DNA of 64,000 nucleotides from Halostella salina (GCF_003675855.1 NZ_RCIH01000005.1:124001-188000); one strand, 5' to 3'; shown: positions 7,624-16,752, counted from the first letter of the stretch. Made by a program: numbers and translations. The notes: generated from the sequence alone by a model not told the origin.

Positions 7624-8967
7624 ATGGGCCTCTTCGACAGGATCCGGGGCGACGACGACCCCCGTGTCGCCTTCTTCGGTATCGACGGCGTGCCGTACAG
7701 CATGCTCTCCGACCACTTCGACGAGTTCGAGAACCTCGCCGCACTCGCCGACGAGGGGAGCGCCGGCCCCATCGACAGCATCGTGCCGCCGGAGTCCAGC
7801 GCCTGTTGGCCGAGCCTCACGACCGGACAGAACCCGGGAGAAACCGGCGTGTACGGCTTTCAGGACCGAGAGGTCGGCTCCTACGACACGTACGTCCCGA
7901 TGGGTCGGGACGTGCAGGCCGACCGCGTCTGGGACCGCGTGCAGTCGGCGGGCCGCGACGCGACCGTGATGAACGTCCCGGTCACGTTCCCGCCCCAGCG
8001 TAACGTCCAGCGGATGGTCTCGGGCTTTCTCTCGCCCGGCATCGACAAGGCCGCTTACCCGGAGGACCTCGCGGAGTACCTCCAGGGTATCGACTACAAG
8101 ATCGACGCCAACGCCAAGCTCGGGCACAAGGACGACAAATCCGACTTCATCGAGAACGCCCACGCGACGCTCGACGCGCGGTTCGAGGCGTTCAAACACT
8201 ACATCCAGGAGGACGACTGGGACCTCTTTTTCGGCGTCTTCATGACGACCGACCGGGTGAACCACTTCCTGTACAAGCATTACGAGCGCGACGGCGAGTA
8301 CAAGGAGGAGTTCCTCGAGTTCTACCGCAAGCTCGACGACTACCTCGGCCAGCTCCGCGAGATGCTCGCCGACGACGTGACGATGCTGGTCGCCAGCGAC
8401 CACGGCTTCACGAGTCTCGACTACGAGGTCCACTTCAACGAGTGGCTCGAACAGGAGGGGTGGCTGGAGTACGCCGCCGACGACCACGAGGAACTCGGCG
8501 ACATCGCCGACGACACGAAGGCGTACTCGCTCATCCCCGGTCGCTTCTACATCAACCTCGAAGGCCGCGAGCCGCGCGGGAGCGTCCCCGAGGCGGAGTA
8601 CGAGGAAGTCCGGGCGGAGCTGAAGGAGAAGCTCGAATCGCTCGAGGGCCCGGACGGCAACCCCGTCGCCGACCGCGTCGTCGAGAAGGAGGAGGCGTTC
8701 CGCGGCGACCACGACGACATCGCGCCCGACCTCACCGTGATCCCCAACTACGGCTTCGACCTGAAGGCCGGCTTCAAGGGCCACGACGCGGTGTTCGACA
8801 CCGGGCCGCGCAACGGGATGCACAGCTTCGACAACGCGACGCTGTTCGTCGACGACCCCGACGCCACCATCAGCGAGGTCGACCTGTTCGACCTCACGCC
8901 GACGATCCTGGACCTGATGGACGTCGACTACGACCGCGGCGAGTTCGACGGCGCGAGCATCGTTTGA
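7624..8967 (+). CDS. Alkaline phosphatase superfamily protein (phosphodiesterase / nucleotide pyrophosphatase type)
   Basis: 447 residues, soluble, no signal peptide. Alkaline-phosphatase-fold metal ligands are recognisable: Asp in AFFGIDGVPYSM near the N-terminus, the nucleophile region PESSACWPSLTTGQNPG, Asp/His in TTDRVNHFLYKHY, the DH pair in VASDHGFTS, and a late His in RNGMHSFDN. This pattern fits type I phosphodiesterase/nucleotide pyrophosphatases rather than classical alkaline phosphatase. Many haloarchaeal genomes carry several such proteins near surface-polysaccharide genes, but this context does not identify the substrate. Confidence 0.88.
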   Translation: MGLFDRIRGDDDPRVAFFGIDGVPYSMLSDHFDEFENLAALADEGSAGPIDSIVPPESSACWPSLTTGQNPGETGVYGFQDREVGSYDTYVPMGRDVQADRVWDRVQSAGRDATVMNVPVTFPPQRNVQRMVSGFLSPGIDKAAYPEDLAEYLQGIDYKIDANAKLGHKDDKSDFIENAHATLDARFEAFKHYIQEDDWDLFFGVFMTTDRVNHFLYKHYERDGEYKEEFLEFYRKLDDYLGQLREMLADDVTMLVASDHGFTSLDYEVHFNEWLEQEGWLEYAADDHEELGDIADDTKAYSLIPGRFYINLEGREPRGSVPEAEYEEVRAELKEKLESLEGPDGNPVADRVVEKEEAFRGDHDDIAPDLTVIPNYGFDLKAGFKGHDAVFDTGPRNGMHSFDNATLFVDDPDATISEVDLFDLTPTILDLMDVDYDRGEFDGASIV

Positions 8968-8973
8968 CGCCGC

Positions 8974-10380
8974 CTAGCGCGGCTCGGCCGCCTGCGCCCG
9001 GGCGAACTCCGCGTTGAGGTGGTCGATCGCCGCCCACCGGTCCCCGTCGGGCACGAACACGAACGGGATCGCGTTCTCGAAGGCCCTGTCCCCGTACAGT
9101 CCCGTCTCCGCGACCGACCGGGTCGAGTCACGGTGGGCGATCGGGATGTCCATCAGTTCGCCAGGCTCGTACTCGGGCACGTACGACCGCTCGATCCACA
9201 CCTCGTGTTCCGGCCTGTCGAGCGTCGCGGCGAGGTCGGCTTCGAGCGCGTCGGCGTTGCGGAGCAGCCACTCGGAGAACGCCGCCATGTCGTCGGTGAC
9301 GTCGACCGACTCGTCGTAGCCGACGCCGTGTTTCCAGCACGACTCCGGGAACCGCCGGGCGCGAAAGCGGTCGTGGAGGTCGGCGAGGACGGAGTCGGGA
9401 TGCTCGCGGGCGGCCGCCCGGATCCGCTCCATCGCGTAGTAGTCGTCGACGTACCCCTCCAGCACCTTGTCGGCCGTGATGGGGCGCTCGTCCGCAAGCT
9501 CGACGAACTCGTCCAGCAGTTCCCGGAGCAGGACGTTCGCGTACACCGCCTTGTGGTGCTGGGTGACCCACATGTACAGCGCCACCCGGCCTTCGAGGTA
9601 GTTGCCGACGGTCGACAGCGCCTTGTCCCGAAGCGCCAGCCCGGCGTCCGGCACGGCGGTGTAGGCGTCTATCATGCGCTCGGTGTCGATGCTCAACACC
9701 TCCGCGCCGGTCATCCGGCTGTCGCGGATGATGTAGTCCAGTCGGTCCACGTCGATCGGCGAGTGGAGCACCTCGGCCGCGACGCCGAAGTGGCGGTCGC
9801 CCTCGCGCTCGTAGCTCAGACTGTAGCCGAGAATGTAGCTACAGACCTCGTACGGATCGACGCCGAGAGCACGGAGGGCGTCGGCGTACTTCGTCAGGAC
9901 GACGACGCAACTGAGCAGTTCATGCGGGCTGGCGCGGCGAAACGGACCGTCGGGCTCCCCGACTTCGATGCCGGCGTCCTCGAACGCGCCGACCAGGCCG
10001 GCGTCGGCGAGCCGCTCGCGGAGTCCGGCGGCGTCGAGGTGGTGCTCGCCGAGATGCGACAGCGGCGGATGGCCGATGTCGTGCAGCAGCGCCGCGCACG
10101 TGAGCGTGTCCTCGACGGCGTCGAGGTGATCCTCGGACGCGCCGCGAGCGAACCGGCGCTGCGACCGGAGGCTCCGGAAGACGCGCTTTGCCAGCGCGAA
10201 CACGCCCAGCGCGTGCTCGAACCGGGTGTGGTTCGCGCCCGGATACACCAGATACGTCGCCGACAGCTGGCGGACGTGGCGCTGCCGCTGGAACGACGGC
10301 GTGTCGACGATGCGTTCGACTATCGGTTCGGCGACCTCGACGTACCCGTGTACCGGGTCCTTGAACTGTTTGCTCGACAT
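8974..10380 (-). CDS. HD superfamily phosphohydrolase (SAMHD1/dGTPase-like)
   Basis: 468 residues. Starts FKDPVHGYVEVAEP, the hallmark of the COG1078 HD family, followed by NHTRFEHALGVF and the metal-binding HD motif ALLHDIGHPPLSHLGEHH (about residues 103-120). The later DYIIRDSRMTG is the conserved Asp region of the same family. Related enzymes hydrolyse dNTPs (dGTPase, SAMHD1), so a nucleotide-pool role is plausible but unproven. Convergent with the preceding phosphodiesterase-like gene, stops 6 bases apart. Unusually for a haloarchaeal gene, a Shine-Dalgarno-like GGAGGTG sits 5 nt before the ATG. Confidence 0.88.
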   Translation of the reverse strand: MSSKQFKDPVHGYVEVAEPIVERIVDTPSFQRQRHVRQLSATYLVYPGANHTRFEHALGVFALAKRVFRSLRSQRRFARGASEDHLDAVEDTLTCAALLHDIGHPPLSHLGEHHLDAAGLRERLADAGLVGAFEDAGIEVGEPDGPFRRASPHELLSCVVVLTKYADALRALGVDPYEVCSYILGYSLSYEREGDRHFGVAAEVLHSPIDVDRLDYIIRDSRMTGAEVLSIDTERMIDAYTAVPDAGLALRDKALSTVGNYLEGRVALYMWVTQHHKAVYANVLLRELLDEFVELADERPITADKVLEGYVDDYYAMERIRAAAREHPDSVLADLHDRFRARRFPESCWKHGVGYDESVDVTDDMAAFSEWLLRNADALEADLAATLDRPEHEVWIERSYVPEYEPGELMDIPIAHRDSTRSVAETGLYGDRAFENAIPFVFVPDGDRWAAIDHLNAEFARAQAAEPR

Positions 10381-10484
10381 CGGACACCTCCGGCCGGCAC
10401 GTCGGACGGGAGAGCGATCGCACGGTCCGCGACCGACCGGCTATTTCCCGTGTCTCAGCCGGCCCGGAGGCTTGAACCTTCCGC

Positions 10485-11561
10485 TCAGAACAGGTCGTCT
10501 ATCTCGTCGTTCTTGAACTGCTCGGCGGGGTCGCCGTCGTCGGGCTGTTGCTTCTGTGCCTCGCGGGCGCGCTCCATGAACTCCTCGATGCGCTGGCCGC
10601 GCTCGACGCCGCCCAGCAGGACCAGCGCGGCGAGATGGTCGCTCTCGAGCGGGAAGTCGCCGCCGCGGACCTGCATACTGCCGGTCTCCTCCTCGACCCA
10701 GGCGCGGGCGCGTTCGACGCCCTTGCGTGGGATGCGGTCCGAGTCGCCGGCGATAACGAGCAGCGCGGACTCGGCCGTCACCGCGTCCGGGAGGCTCGTC
10801 CCCGTCAGCAGCGCCTTGCGCGTGACGCTCGTGACGGTGTTGACGTTCTCCGCGCTGTCCTCGTCCGCCTTCGCGTTCGCGTAGCCGAGCGCGGCGATGC
10901 CGCCCTCGCGGAGCGTGTTGATGACCTCGCTGGAGTCGACGACGCTCTCGGCGACCCCGTCGACGGCCTCGCCGGAGGCGAGCAGGAGGCCGACGCGCTG
11001 TGCGATCGCCTCGTTGATCGCGTCGAACGCCTGCTCGACGCTGTCGCCCGCGCTGTGCCAGGCGTCGTTGTCGACAAGCAGGGTCGCGTCGGCCTCGCGG
11101 ACGAGCGTCTTCAGCGATCGCCCGGCGTTGGCCTGGTACATCGCCCCCTCGCCGCGCCCGGGGAGGACGCCGAGCGCGTAGATGGGGACGCTGTACACGC
11201 GACTCAGTTCCTTTGCGAGCACGGGCGCGCCGCCGCTGCCGGTGCCGCCGCCGAGGCCGGCAACGACGAAGATGGCGTCTGCCTCGGCGGTGATGCGGCC
11301 GTCGATGCTGTCCATCACCTCGGTCGCGTCGGCCTGCATCACCTCCGCGCCCAGTTCGTTGTCGCCGCCGACGCCGTGGCCTTTCACGCGGTCCTGTCCG
11401 ACGAGCACGGTGTCAAGATCCAGCGACTGGAGGTCCGTCTTCGCGGAGTTGACCGCGACCGCGCCGCGAACCGCATCGAAGCCCATGCGTTCGTCGAACT
11501 CGACCAGCGCCTGGGTGACCTTCCCCCCGGCCTGGCCGATACCTATCAGGACGACTTTCAT
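10485..11561 (-). CDS. cetZ: CetZ family tubulin-like protein
   Basis: 358 residues. Starts MKVVLIGIGQAGGKV, the CetZ form of the FtsZ/tubulin nucleotide-binding start, and contains the tubulin signature GLGGGTGSGGAPVLAKEL (about residues 105-122) plus RVKGHGVGGDNELGAEV, diagnostic of CetZ rather than FtsZ. The T7 region VDNDAWHSAGDS is also of CetZ type. It ends in an acidic tail (NDEIDDLF) after a Gln/Asp-rich linker. CetZ1 of Haloferax controls rod shape and motility; other CetZ paralogues are poorly understood. Which paralogue this is cannot be told here. It lies head to head with the secretion/pilus-like cluster. Confidence 0.93.
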   Translation of the reverse strand: MKVVLIGIGQAGGKVTQALVEFDERMGFDAVRGAVAVNSAKTDLQSLDLDTVLVGQDRVKGHGVGGDNELGAEVMQADATEVMDSIDGRITAEADAIFVVAGLGGGTGSGGAPVLAKELSRVYSVPIYALGVLPGRGEGAMYQANAGRSLKTLVREADATLLVDNDAWHSAGDSVEQAFDAINEAIAQRVGLLLASGEAVDGVAESVVDSSEVINTLREGGIAALGYANAKADEDSAENVNTVTSVTRKALLTGTSLPDAVTAESALLVIAGDSDRIPRKGVERARAWVEEETGSMQVRGGDFPLESDHLAALVLLGGVERGQRIEEFMERAREAQKQQPDDGDPAEQFKNDEIDDLF

Positions 11562-11634
11562 GCGCCTGCGTTTGTAGGGTCGATAGTTGAACGTTCCGCC
11601 GTGGACCCGGCTGGCGAACCGTCCGGATGCCGGG

Positions 11635-11642
11635 GTTTATCC
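11635..11642 (+). promoter_or_regulatory. TATA box of the secretion/pilus-like operon
   Basis: GTTTATCC centred 29 nt before the ATG at 11667. The intergenic region shared with divergent cetZ is only 105 nt, so the two promoters are within reach of a common regulator. Confidence 0.5.
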
Positions 11643-11666
11643 GGGATCGGGCGGCCAGGCGGGCCC

Positions 11667-12182
11667 ATGGACGACATCGAGAAGCGACTCGCCGCCGTCG
11701 AACGGGCGCTGACGGAGGCCGACGCCGACCTCCCCTCGCTCGCGGACGACGCCGAACTGACGCGCCGCATGGACGAACTCGAACGCGAACTCGACGCGAT
11801 AGACGAACGGATCGAGGAGCTAGACGCCGCACTGCAGGCGGTTCGGGGGTACGTCGGCAGCGTCCGCTCGGTCAACGAGGACGTGGAGGCCCGCGCGAAC
11901 GCGGCCGTGGCCGGCGTCGAATCGCTCGAGGACCGCGTCGACACCCTCGAGGCTGGACACGACGGGCAGACCACCGGCGGGTCCGGATGGACCGACGAAC
12001 CGTCCGCCCCGTCTGCCGGGGCGACCGAGTCCGATAGGGCGCGCCCGGACGGGACCGTACCCGACTCGACAACTACCACGAACGACGCGACTGCGGCCGC
12101 AAGCGAGGCGACCGCATCCACCGACAGCGCGACCGACACAGACGACACGGGCGTCGTCGCCCGCCTCCGCGACGCGCTGTGA
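11667..12182 (+). CDS. Coiled-coil protein of the pilus-like cluster (DUF7310-like)
   Basis: 171 residues. Residues 1-95 form a heptad-patterned coiled coil (MDDIEKRLAAVERAL and RRMDELERELDAIDERIEEL), followed by a roughly 60-residue Thr/Ala/Asp-rich low-complexity linker and a short amphipathic end (TGVVARLRDAL). No signal peptide or membrane helix. The stop codon overlaps the GTG start of the next gene, so it belongs to the ATPase operon. Coiled-coil proteins at this position are conserved in haloarchaeal PilB/PilC-like loci (recalled as DUF7310). A scaffold or regulator of the ATPase is my inference. Confidence 0.75.
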   Translation: MDDIEKRLAAVERALTEADADLPSLADDAELTRRMDELERELDAIDERIEELDAALQAVRGYVGSVRSVNEDVEARANAAVAGVESLEDRVDTLEAGHDGQTTGGSGWTDEPSAPSAGATESDRARPDGTVPDSTTTTNDATAAASEATASTDSATDTDDTGVVARLRDAL

Positions 12183-12640
12183 TCGTCCGCGTCGTCATCG
12201 CGGTCCTGCTCGCCGGGGCGCTGGTCGCGGTTTCGCTCCCCCTGGTCGACGACGGCCGGGGGCGCGCGACCGACCGACAGGTCCGCGGCGAGATAACCCG
12301 GGTCGAGCGCGCCGCGGCGGACCTGCTCGCGACCGAGGAGACGGTGGCGGACCGCTCGCGTGCGCCGCGGCGGACCGTCACGGTGTCGCTCCCGGAGCGA
12401 AGCTGGCACCGTGCGGGGGTCGAGCAACTGACCGTCCGACCGCCCCCGGACGGCGCGTCGACGGGACGGATACGGTACGCGGTCGCCGGGCGGCCGGAAG
12501 CGGTCGCGACGCTCGACGTGCCGCTCCGGCCGGCGGACGATTCTCTCGAACTCCGGGGGAGCGGCGAGTACCGGCTCCGACTGCGGCTGGTCCGGGTCGA
12601 CGGCGACCGGACCGTCGTCGTCGACCGTCCGGGGGTTTAG
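12179..12640 (+). CDS. Single-pass membrane protein of the pilus-like cluster (DUF7311-like)
   Basis: 153 residues, GTG start within GTGA overlapping the previous stop. One N-terminal hydrophobic segment (VVIAVLLAGALVAVSLPLV, residues 5-23) anchors a beta-rich Arg/Val/Asp outer domain. The topology, a short cytoplasmic end followed by an anchor, resembles T4P minor subunits, but there is no clear prepilin peptidase motif. Function unknown beyond its fixed position between the coiled-coil protein and the ATPase. Confidence 0.72.
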   Translation: MIVRVVIAVLLAGALVAVSLPLVDDGRGRATDRQVRGEITRVERAAADLLATEETVADRSRAPRRTVTVSLPERSWHRAGVEQLTVRPPPDGASTGRIRYAVAGRPEAVATLDVPLRPADDSLELRGSGEYRLRLRLVRVDGDRTVVVDRPGV

Positions 12641-12666
12641 GTAGGAGGCCGCGGCGACCCCGGCGC

Positions 12667-14556
12667 ATGCGAGGTATCTTCGACCGCTTCCGGGCGGACG
12701 ACGAGCGCCCCTGCGGCTGTCGGCCGTCGTTCGAGGACGACCGGCTGGTCGTCGACGCCGACGGCTGTCCCGGCGACGGGCGGCTCGCGGACGAGCCCGA
12801 CTGCCGCGAAACCGTCGTGACCGCGCTGACCGACCGGGACGCCGAAACAGTCCTCACGCGAAACCGGGGCGTCGAACGGACGTACGAGGACGAGGCCGCG
12901 GCGCTGCTGGTCGCTGCCGGGCGGTTCGCCGAGCGCGTCGCGTTCCGCGACGGGACGCTCGCCGAGCAGGTGCGGCCGGACCCCCTCCGAACTGCCCGCG
13001 ACGCCGGCGCGCGGGCCAGCCCCGTGAGTGACATCGCGGCTGAAACCGGCCTGCTCGAACTGGCCGAATCCGTCGACGGGTACGAGGACGCGCTCCGCCC
13101 GGCGGTCGGCGTCGCGATCGCCGGCTCCCGCGTCCGGTCCCGACCGCCCTCGGACGCGCGGCTCGACGACGTGTCCGACCTCGACACCGGCTCGACCGCC
13201 CGGATCTACGCGCGGCCGGCCGACGCCCTCCGAACGTACCACCTCGTGCCCGTCGAGGAGGACCTCTCCCCCGACGCGACGGGGACGCTGGTCGACGCAC
13301 ACGAGGCGCTGGCGACCGGGGCAGTCGAGGGCGGCGACCGCGCGCCGGGGCGCGCGGTCAGGCGCGTCGCGGAAGAGGACGACCCCGTCCGGCGGCTCAC
13401 TGACGTGCTCCGGAAGCACGCCCGTGGCTTCGGAGTCTTGGAGGACTGTTTCGCGGACCCGCGCGTCTCCGACGTGTACGCGACCGCACCGGTGACGGCG
13501 AACCCGCTCCGCGTCGTGGTCGACGGCGAGACGATGCGGACGAACGTCCGGCTCACCGAGGACGGCGTCGCGGCGCTTGCCTCCCGGTTCCGGCGAACGA
13601 GCGGTCGCGGGTTCTCCCGGGCCGAGCCGACGCTGGACGCGGCGGCGGAGACGGCGACGGGTGGCCGGATCCGCGTCGCCGGCGTCACCGACCCCGTCAG
13701 CGACGGCGTCGCCTTCGCGTTCCGTGCGGGGGGCGAGGACGCGTTCACGCTGCCGGCGCTGGTGGCAAACGGGACGCTCCCGGCGGACGCCGCCGGGTTG
13801 CTCTCGCTGGCCGTCGAGCGCGGCGCGTCGGTGCTCGTCGCCGGCGCTCGCGGGGCCGGGAAGACGACGACGCTCGGCGCGCTCCTCTGGGAGTACCCGG
13901 CCCAGACCCGGATCGTCGCCATCGAGGACACGCCCGAACTCCCGACGGCCGCGCTCTGCTCTGCCGGACGCGACGTGCAGCCAGTCCGGACGACGCTGGA
14001 CGACGGACCGGGGATCACGCCGACCGAGGCGCTCCGGACTGCGCTGCGCCTGGGCGAGGGCGGTCTCGTCCTCGGGGAGGTCCGCGGCGAGGAGGCGCAG
14101 GTGCTGTACGAGGCGATGCGGGTCGGCGCGAACGGGAGCGCCGTGCTCGGGACGATCCACGGCGACGGCGGCGAGAGCGTCCGGGAGCGCGTCGTCTCGG
14201 ACCTGAGCGTCCCCGAATCGGCCTTCGCGACGACGGACCTGGTGGTCACGCTCGACGCGTACGAGCGGGATGGCGACCGGGCGCGCCGCGTCAGTGCGAT
14301 CGAGGAGGTCGTCGACCGGGACGGCGGCGCGGGGTTCGACGCGCTGTACGCGCTCGACGGCGATGACCCGGCCCGGACCGGCCGGATCGACCGCGGCGAG
14401 AGTCATCTGGTCGCGGAACTCGCCGACGCGGGCGAGACGTACGCCGACGTTCGCGACCGGCTCGCAACCCGAACCGAGTTGCTCGCTGGACTCGCCGCGG
14501 ACGAACGGACGCGTCCGGAAGACGTGACGCGAGCGTACGCGGTGGAGAAATGCTGA
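12667..14556 (+). CDS. PilB/TadA-type secretion ATPase
   Basis: 629 residues. The C-terminal motor domain has Walker A GARGAGKTTT (Lys near residue 399), an Asp-box-like AIEDTPEL, a Walker B region LVLGEVRGEEAQ (about 467-478) and a His box in LGTIHGDGG (His about 498), all diverged from the canonical TadA/PilB motifs but recognisable. The N-terminal region carries four cysteines (16, 18, 34, 46) that may bind zinc. It would power assembly of a type IV-pilus-like or secretion machine with the TadC-like protein encoded next, whose ATG overlaps its stop. Haloarchaea have several such PilB/PilC pairs; this is not the archaellum FlaI. Confidence 0.9.
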   Translation: MRGIFDRFRADDERPCGCRPSFEDDRLVVDADGCPGDGRLADEPDCRETVVTALTDRDAETVLTRNRGVERTYEDEAAALLVAAGRFAERVAFRDGTLAEQVRPDPLRTARDAGARASPVSDIAAETGLLELAESVDGYEDALRPAVGVAIAGSRVRSRPPSDARLDDVSDLDTGSTARIYARPADALRTYHLVPVEEDLSPDATGTLVDAHEALATGAVEGGDRAPGRAVRRVAEEDDPVRRLTDVLRKHARGFGVLEDCFADPRVSDVYATAPVTANPLRVVVDGETMRTNVRLTEDGVAALASRFRRTSGRGFSRAEPTLDAAAETATGGRIRVAGVTDPVSDGVAFAFRAGGEDAFTLPALVANGTLPADAAGLLSLAVERGASVLVAGARGAGKTTTLGALLWEYPAQTRIVAIEDTPELPTAALCSAGRDVQPVRTTLDDGPGITPTEALRTALRLGEGGLVLGEVRGEEAQVLYEAMRVGANGSAVLGTIHGDGGESVRERVVSDLSVPESAFATTDLVVTLDAYERDGDRARRVSAIEEVVDRDGGAGFDALYALDGDDPARTGRIDRGESHLVAELADAGETYADVRDRLATRTELLAGLAADERTRPEDVTRAYAVEKC

Positions 14557-16247
14557 CGGGGCTGTGCCGCGCGCTCGCTCGCCTGTCGCCCGCCGACCCG
14601 TCCCCGAGCGAGGAACTCCGGCGCTCGCTCGGCTTTCTCGACGCGGACGTGTCGGCCGAAACCGTCGTCGACGCGGGCTACGGCGCGGCGTTGGTCGTCG
14701 CAGCGGTCGGCGTCGTCGCCGCGGCGTTCGTCCCGGAATCCCTGTTTCCGGCGGTCGCGGTCTGCACGCTCGCGTTCGCCCTCGGAACCGCCCACGCGGT
14801 CCACCGCGGGCCGGTCGTCGCGGCCGCGGCGCGACGGACGGCGGCGCTCGGCGATGCCCCGGGGATCGTCGGCCGGGCCGTGTTGCGGATGCGGATCACG
14901 CCCGCCGCGGAGACTGCGACGGCCTTCGCCGCGCGGACCGGCCGCGGGCCGCTGGCGCGGAGCCTCCGCGACCACGTCCGCGCCGCCGAGGGGACGCCGA
15001 GAACGGGACTGGCCGGCTTCGCCGACGAGTGGGACGAGTGGTTCCCCGCGCTGGCGCGGTCGACCCACCTGCTGCTGGCGGCCGCGGCCGCCCCGGCTGG
15101 CGAGCGGTCACGGACGCTGGACCGCGCGCTGACGGCTGTCCTCGACGGGACGCGCGACCGGATGGCCGCGTTCGCCAGCGACGTGCGTGCGCCGGCCACC
15201 GCGCTGTACGCGTTCGGCGTCCTCCTCCCGCTCTCGCTGGTCGCCGCGGTGCCCGCCGCGAGCGTCGCTGGGCTGCCGGTCACCCTCCCGCTGTTCGCGT
15301 TCGTGTACGACTGCCTGCTGCCGGTCGGGCTCCTCGGCGTCAGCGGCTGGCTGCTGCTCCGCCGGCCGGTCGCGTTCCCGCCGCCGGTCGTCTCGCGGTC
15401 GCATCCGGACGTTCCCACCCGTCGGTGGCCGCCGCTTGCCGCCGGCGGCGGGGCCGGCGTGCTCACGGCGGTTGCGAGCGTCGCGCTGCTACCCGGCTGG
15501 ACTGCCCCCGTCGCTGGGGTCGGCGTTGGCGTCGGGGTCACACTCGTCGCGTGGTACCAGCCGATCGTCGCCGTGAGGGAGCACGTCCGGGCCGTCGAGG
15601 CCGGACTGGTCGACGCGCTCTACCTCGTCGGGCGACGCGTCGCGGAGGGCGCGGCCGCCGAGTCGGCGGTTGCCCGGGCGAGCGAGGAGGTCGGCGGCGA
15701 GATGGGCGACGTGCTCGCCGGCGCGACCCGCCGCCAGCGACAGTTAGGCGTCGGCGTTCGAGAGTCGTTCCTCGGTGAGTACGGCGCGCTGGCTGACGTG
15801 CCGAGCCCCCGCGTCCGGAGCGCCGCCGCGTTGCTCGCGCTGGCCGCGAGCGAAGGGAAGCCCGCAGGGAGCGCGGTCGTCGCCACCGCGGACCACGTCG
15901 AGGAGCTGCGGACGGTCGAGCGGGAGGCACGGCACGACCTCTCGCGTGTCACCGGGACGCTCGGCCACACTGCCGCCCTCTTCGGCCCGCTCGTCGCGGG
16001 CGTCACCGTGGCGCTCGCCGGGGGAATCGGCGGCACGGAGTTCGGCGAGCCGGCGCTCCCGCCGGCAGGCCTCGGGGTCGCCGTCGGCGCGTACGTGCTC
16101 CTGCTCGCCGCGATCCTCTCGGCGCTCGGGGCGGGACTCGAAGCCGGGCTCGACCGGCCGCTGGTCGGCTACCGCGTCGGACTGGCGCTCTGTGCCGCGA
16201 CGCCGACGTTCCTCGGCGCGTTCGCCGTCGCCCGGCTGCTGGTCTGA
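14550..16247 (+). CDS. PilC/TadC-type membrane platform protein (T2SF domain)
   Basis: 565 residues, overlapping the ATPase gene by 7 nt. Hydrophobic segments cluster in two blocks (about residues 45-85, 210-270 and again 300-330, 470-560), framing cytoplasmic four-helix regions such as LVDALYLVGRRVAEGAAAESAVARA, which resembles the T2SF domain. A duplicated architecture is usual for archaeal TadC/FlaJ-like proteins. It should be the inner-membrane platform on which the preceding ATPase acts. Ala/Gly/Val-rich composition makes exact helix counts uncertain. Confidence 0.85.
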   Translation: MLTGLCRALARLSPADPSPSEELRRSLGFLDADVSAETVVDAGYGAALVVAAVGVVAAAFVPESLFPAVAVCTLAFALGTAHAVHRGPVVAAAARRTAALGDAPGIVGRAVLRMRITPAAETATAFAARTGRGPLARSLRDHVRAAEGTPRTGLAGFADEWDEWFPALARSTHLLLAAAAAPAGERSRTLDRALTAVLDGTRDRMAAFASDVRAPATALYAFGVLLPLSLVAAVPAASVAGLPVTLPLFAFVYDCLLPVGLLGVSGWLLLRRPVAFPPPVVSRSHPDVPTRRWPPLAAGGGAGVLTAVASVALLPGWTAPVAGVGVGVGVTLVAWYQPIVAVREHVRAVEAGLVDALYLVGRRVAEGAAAESAVARASEEVGGEMGDVLAGATRRQRQLGVGVRESFLGEYGALADVPSPRVRSAAALLALAASEGKPAGSAVVATADHVEELRTVEREARHDLSRVTGTLGHTAALFGPLVAGVTVALAGGIGGTEFGEPALPPAGLGVAVGAYVLLLAAILSALGAGLEAGLDRPLVGYRVGLALCAATPTFLGAFAVARLLV

Positions 16248-16248
16248 A

Positions 16249-16256
16249 GGTTTAAG
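16249..16256 (+). promoter_or_regulatory. Internal TATA box within the pilus-like cluster
   Basis: GGTTTAAG centred 29 nt before the ATG at 16282 and directly after the stop of the TadC-like gene. It suggests that the pilin-like genes can be transcribed separately from the ATPase/platform genes. Confidence 0.55.
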
Positions 16257-16281
16257 TCCGGAAACGCGGCGAACCCTGGCC

Positions 16282-16752
16282 ATGTTCGACGCGCCAGTAG
16301 ACGCGTGGTATCTCACCGTCGGCGTCGCGCTGGCCGGCATGGCGTTCGCCGGCGTCGCCGCCGACCTCCCGACGCGTGCGCCGCCCGACGCGACCGCCGC
16401 CGCGGAGACGGTCGACGCCGTCGCGGCGAGCGAGTTCGCGGCGACAGCCGAGCAGCCCGTCTCGGCCGACGCGGTCAGGCTCGGCCCCCACCGGATCGCC
16501 CTCCGGAACGCCGGCGGCACCGGCCGCGCGACGTTCACGTACGGTCCCGTGACGCCGGTCGCCGACGGAACGCTCCTGTGGGAGGTCGCGCAGGGGGCCG
16601 ACCCCGAACACGTATTCGAGTCGCCGGCCGACTTCGCTGCGGCGGCGACCGACGCGCGGGACCGCGACCCCGACTGGCACAGTGCGGACGACCGGATCGT
16701 CGTCAGAACGGTCTCCTGGGGTGAGAAGCGTGTCACGCTGGTCGACGCGTAG
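16282..16752 (+). CDS. Exported or anchored small protein of the pilus-like cluster (DUF7283-like)
   Basis: 156 residues. An N-terminal hydrophobic segment (WYLTVGVALAGMAFAGVAADL, about residues 10-29, quoted in part) is followed by an outside domain predicted to be beta-rich (VRLGPHRIALRNAGGTGRAT). The start fits a leaderless transcript from the TATA box at 16249-16256. Overlaps the next gene by about 20 nt. No known enzymatic motif; its place in the cluster suggests a pseudopilin or assembly factor. The DUF number is from memory. Confidence 0.72.
   Translation: MFDAPVDAWYLTVGVALAGMAFAGVAADLPTRAPPDATAAAETVDAVAASEFAATAEQPVSADAVRLGPHRIALRNAGGTGRATFTYGPVTPVADGTLLWEVAQGADPEHVFESPADFAAAATDARDRDPDWHSADDRIVVRTVSWGEKRVTLVDA

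Noticed and set aside
9019-10884. 621-codon open frame on the plus strand
   Set aside because: Antisense to the HD phosphohydrolase and cetZ genes, both strongly supported by conserved motifs.
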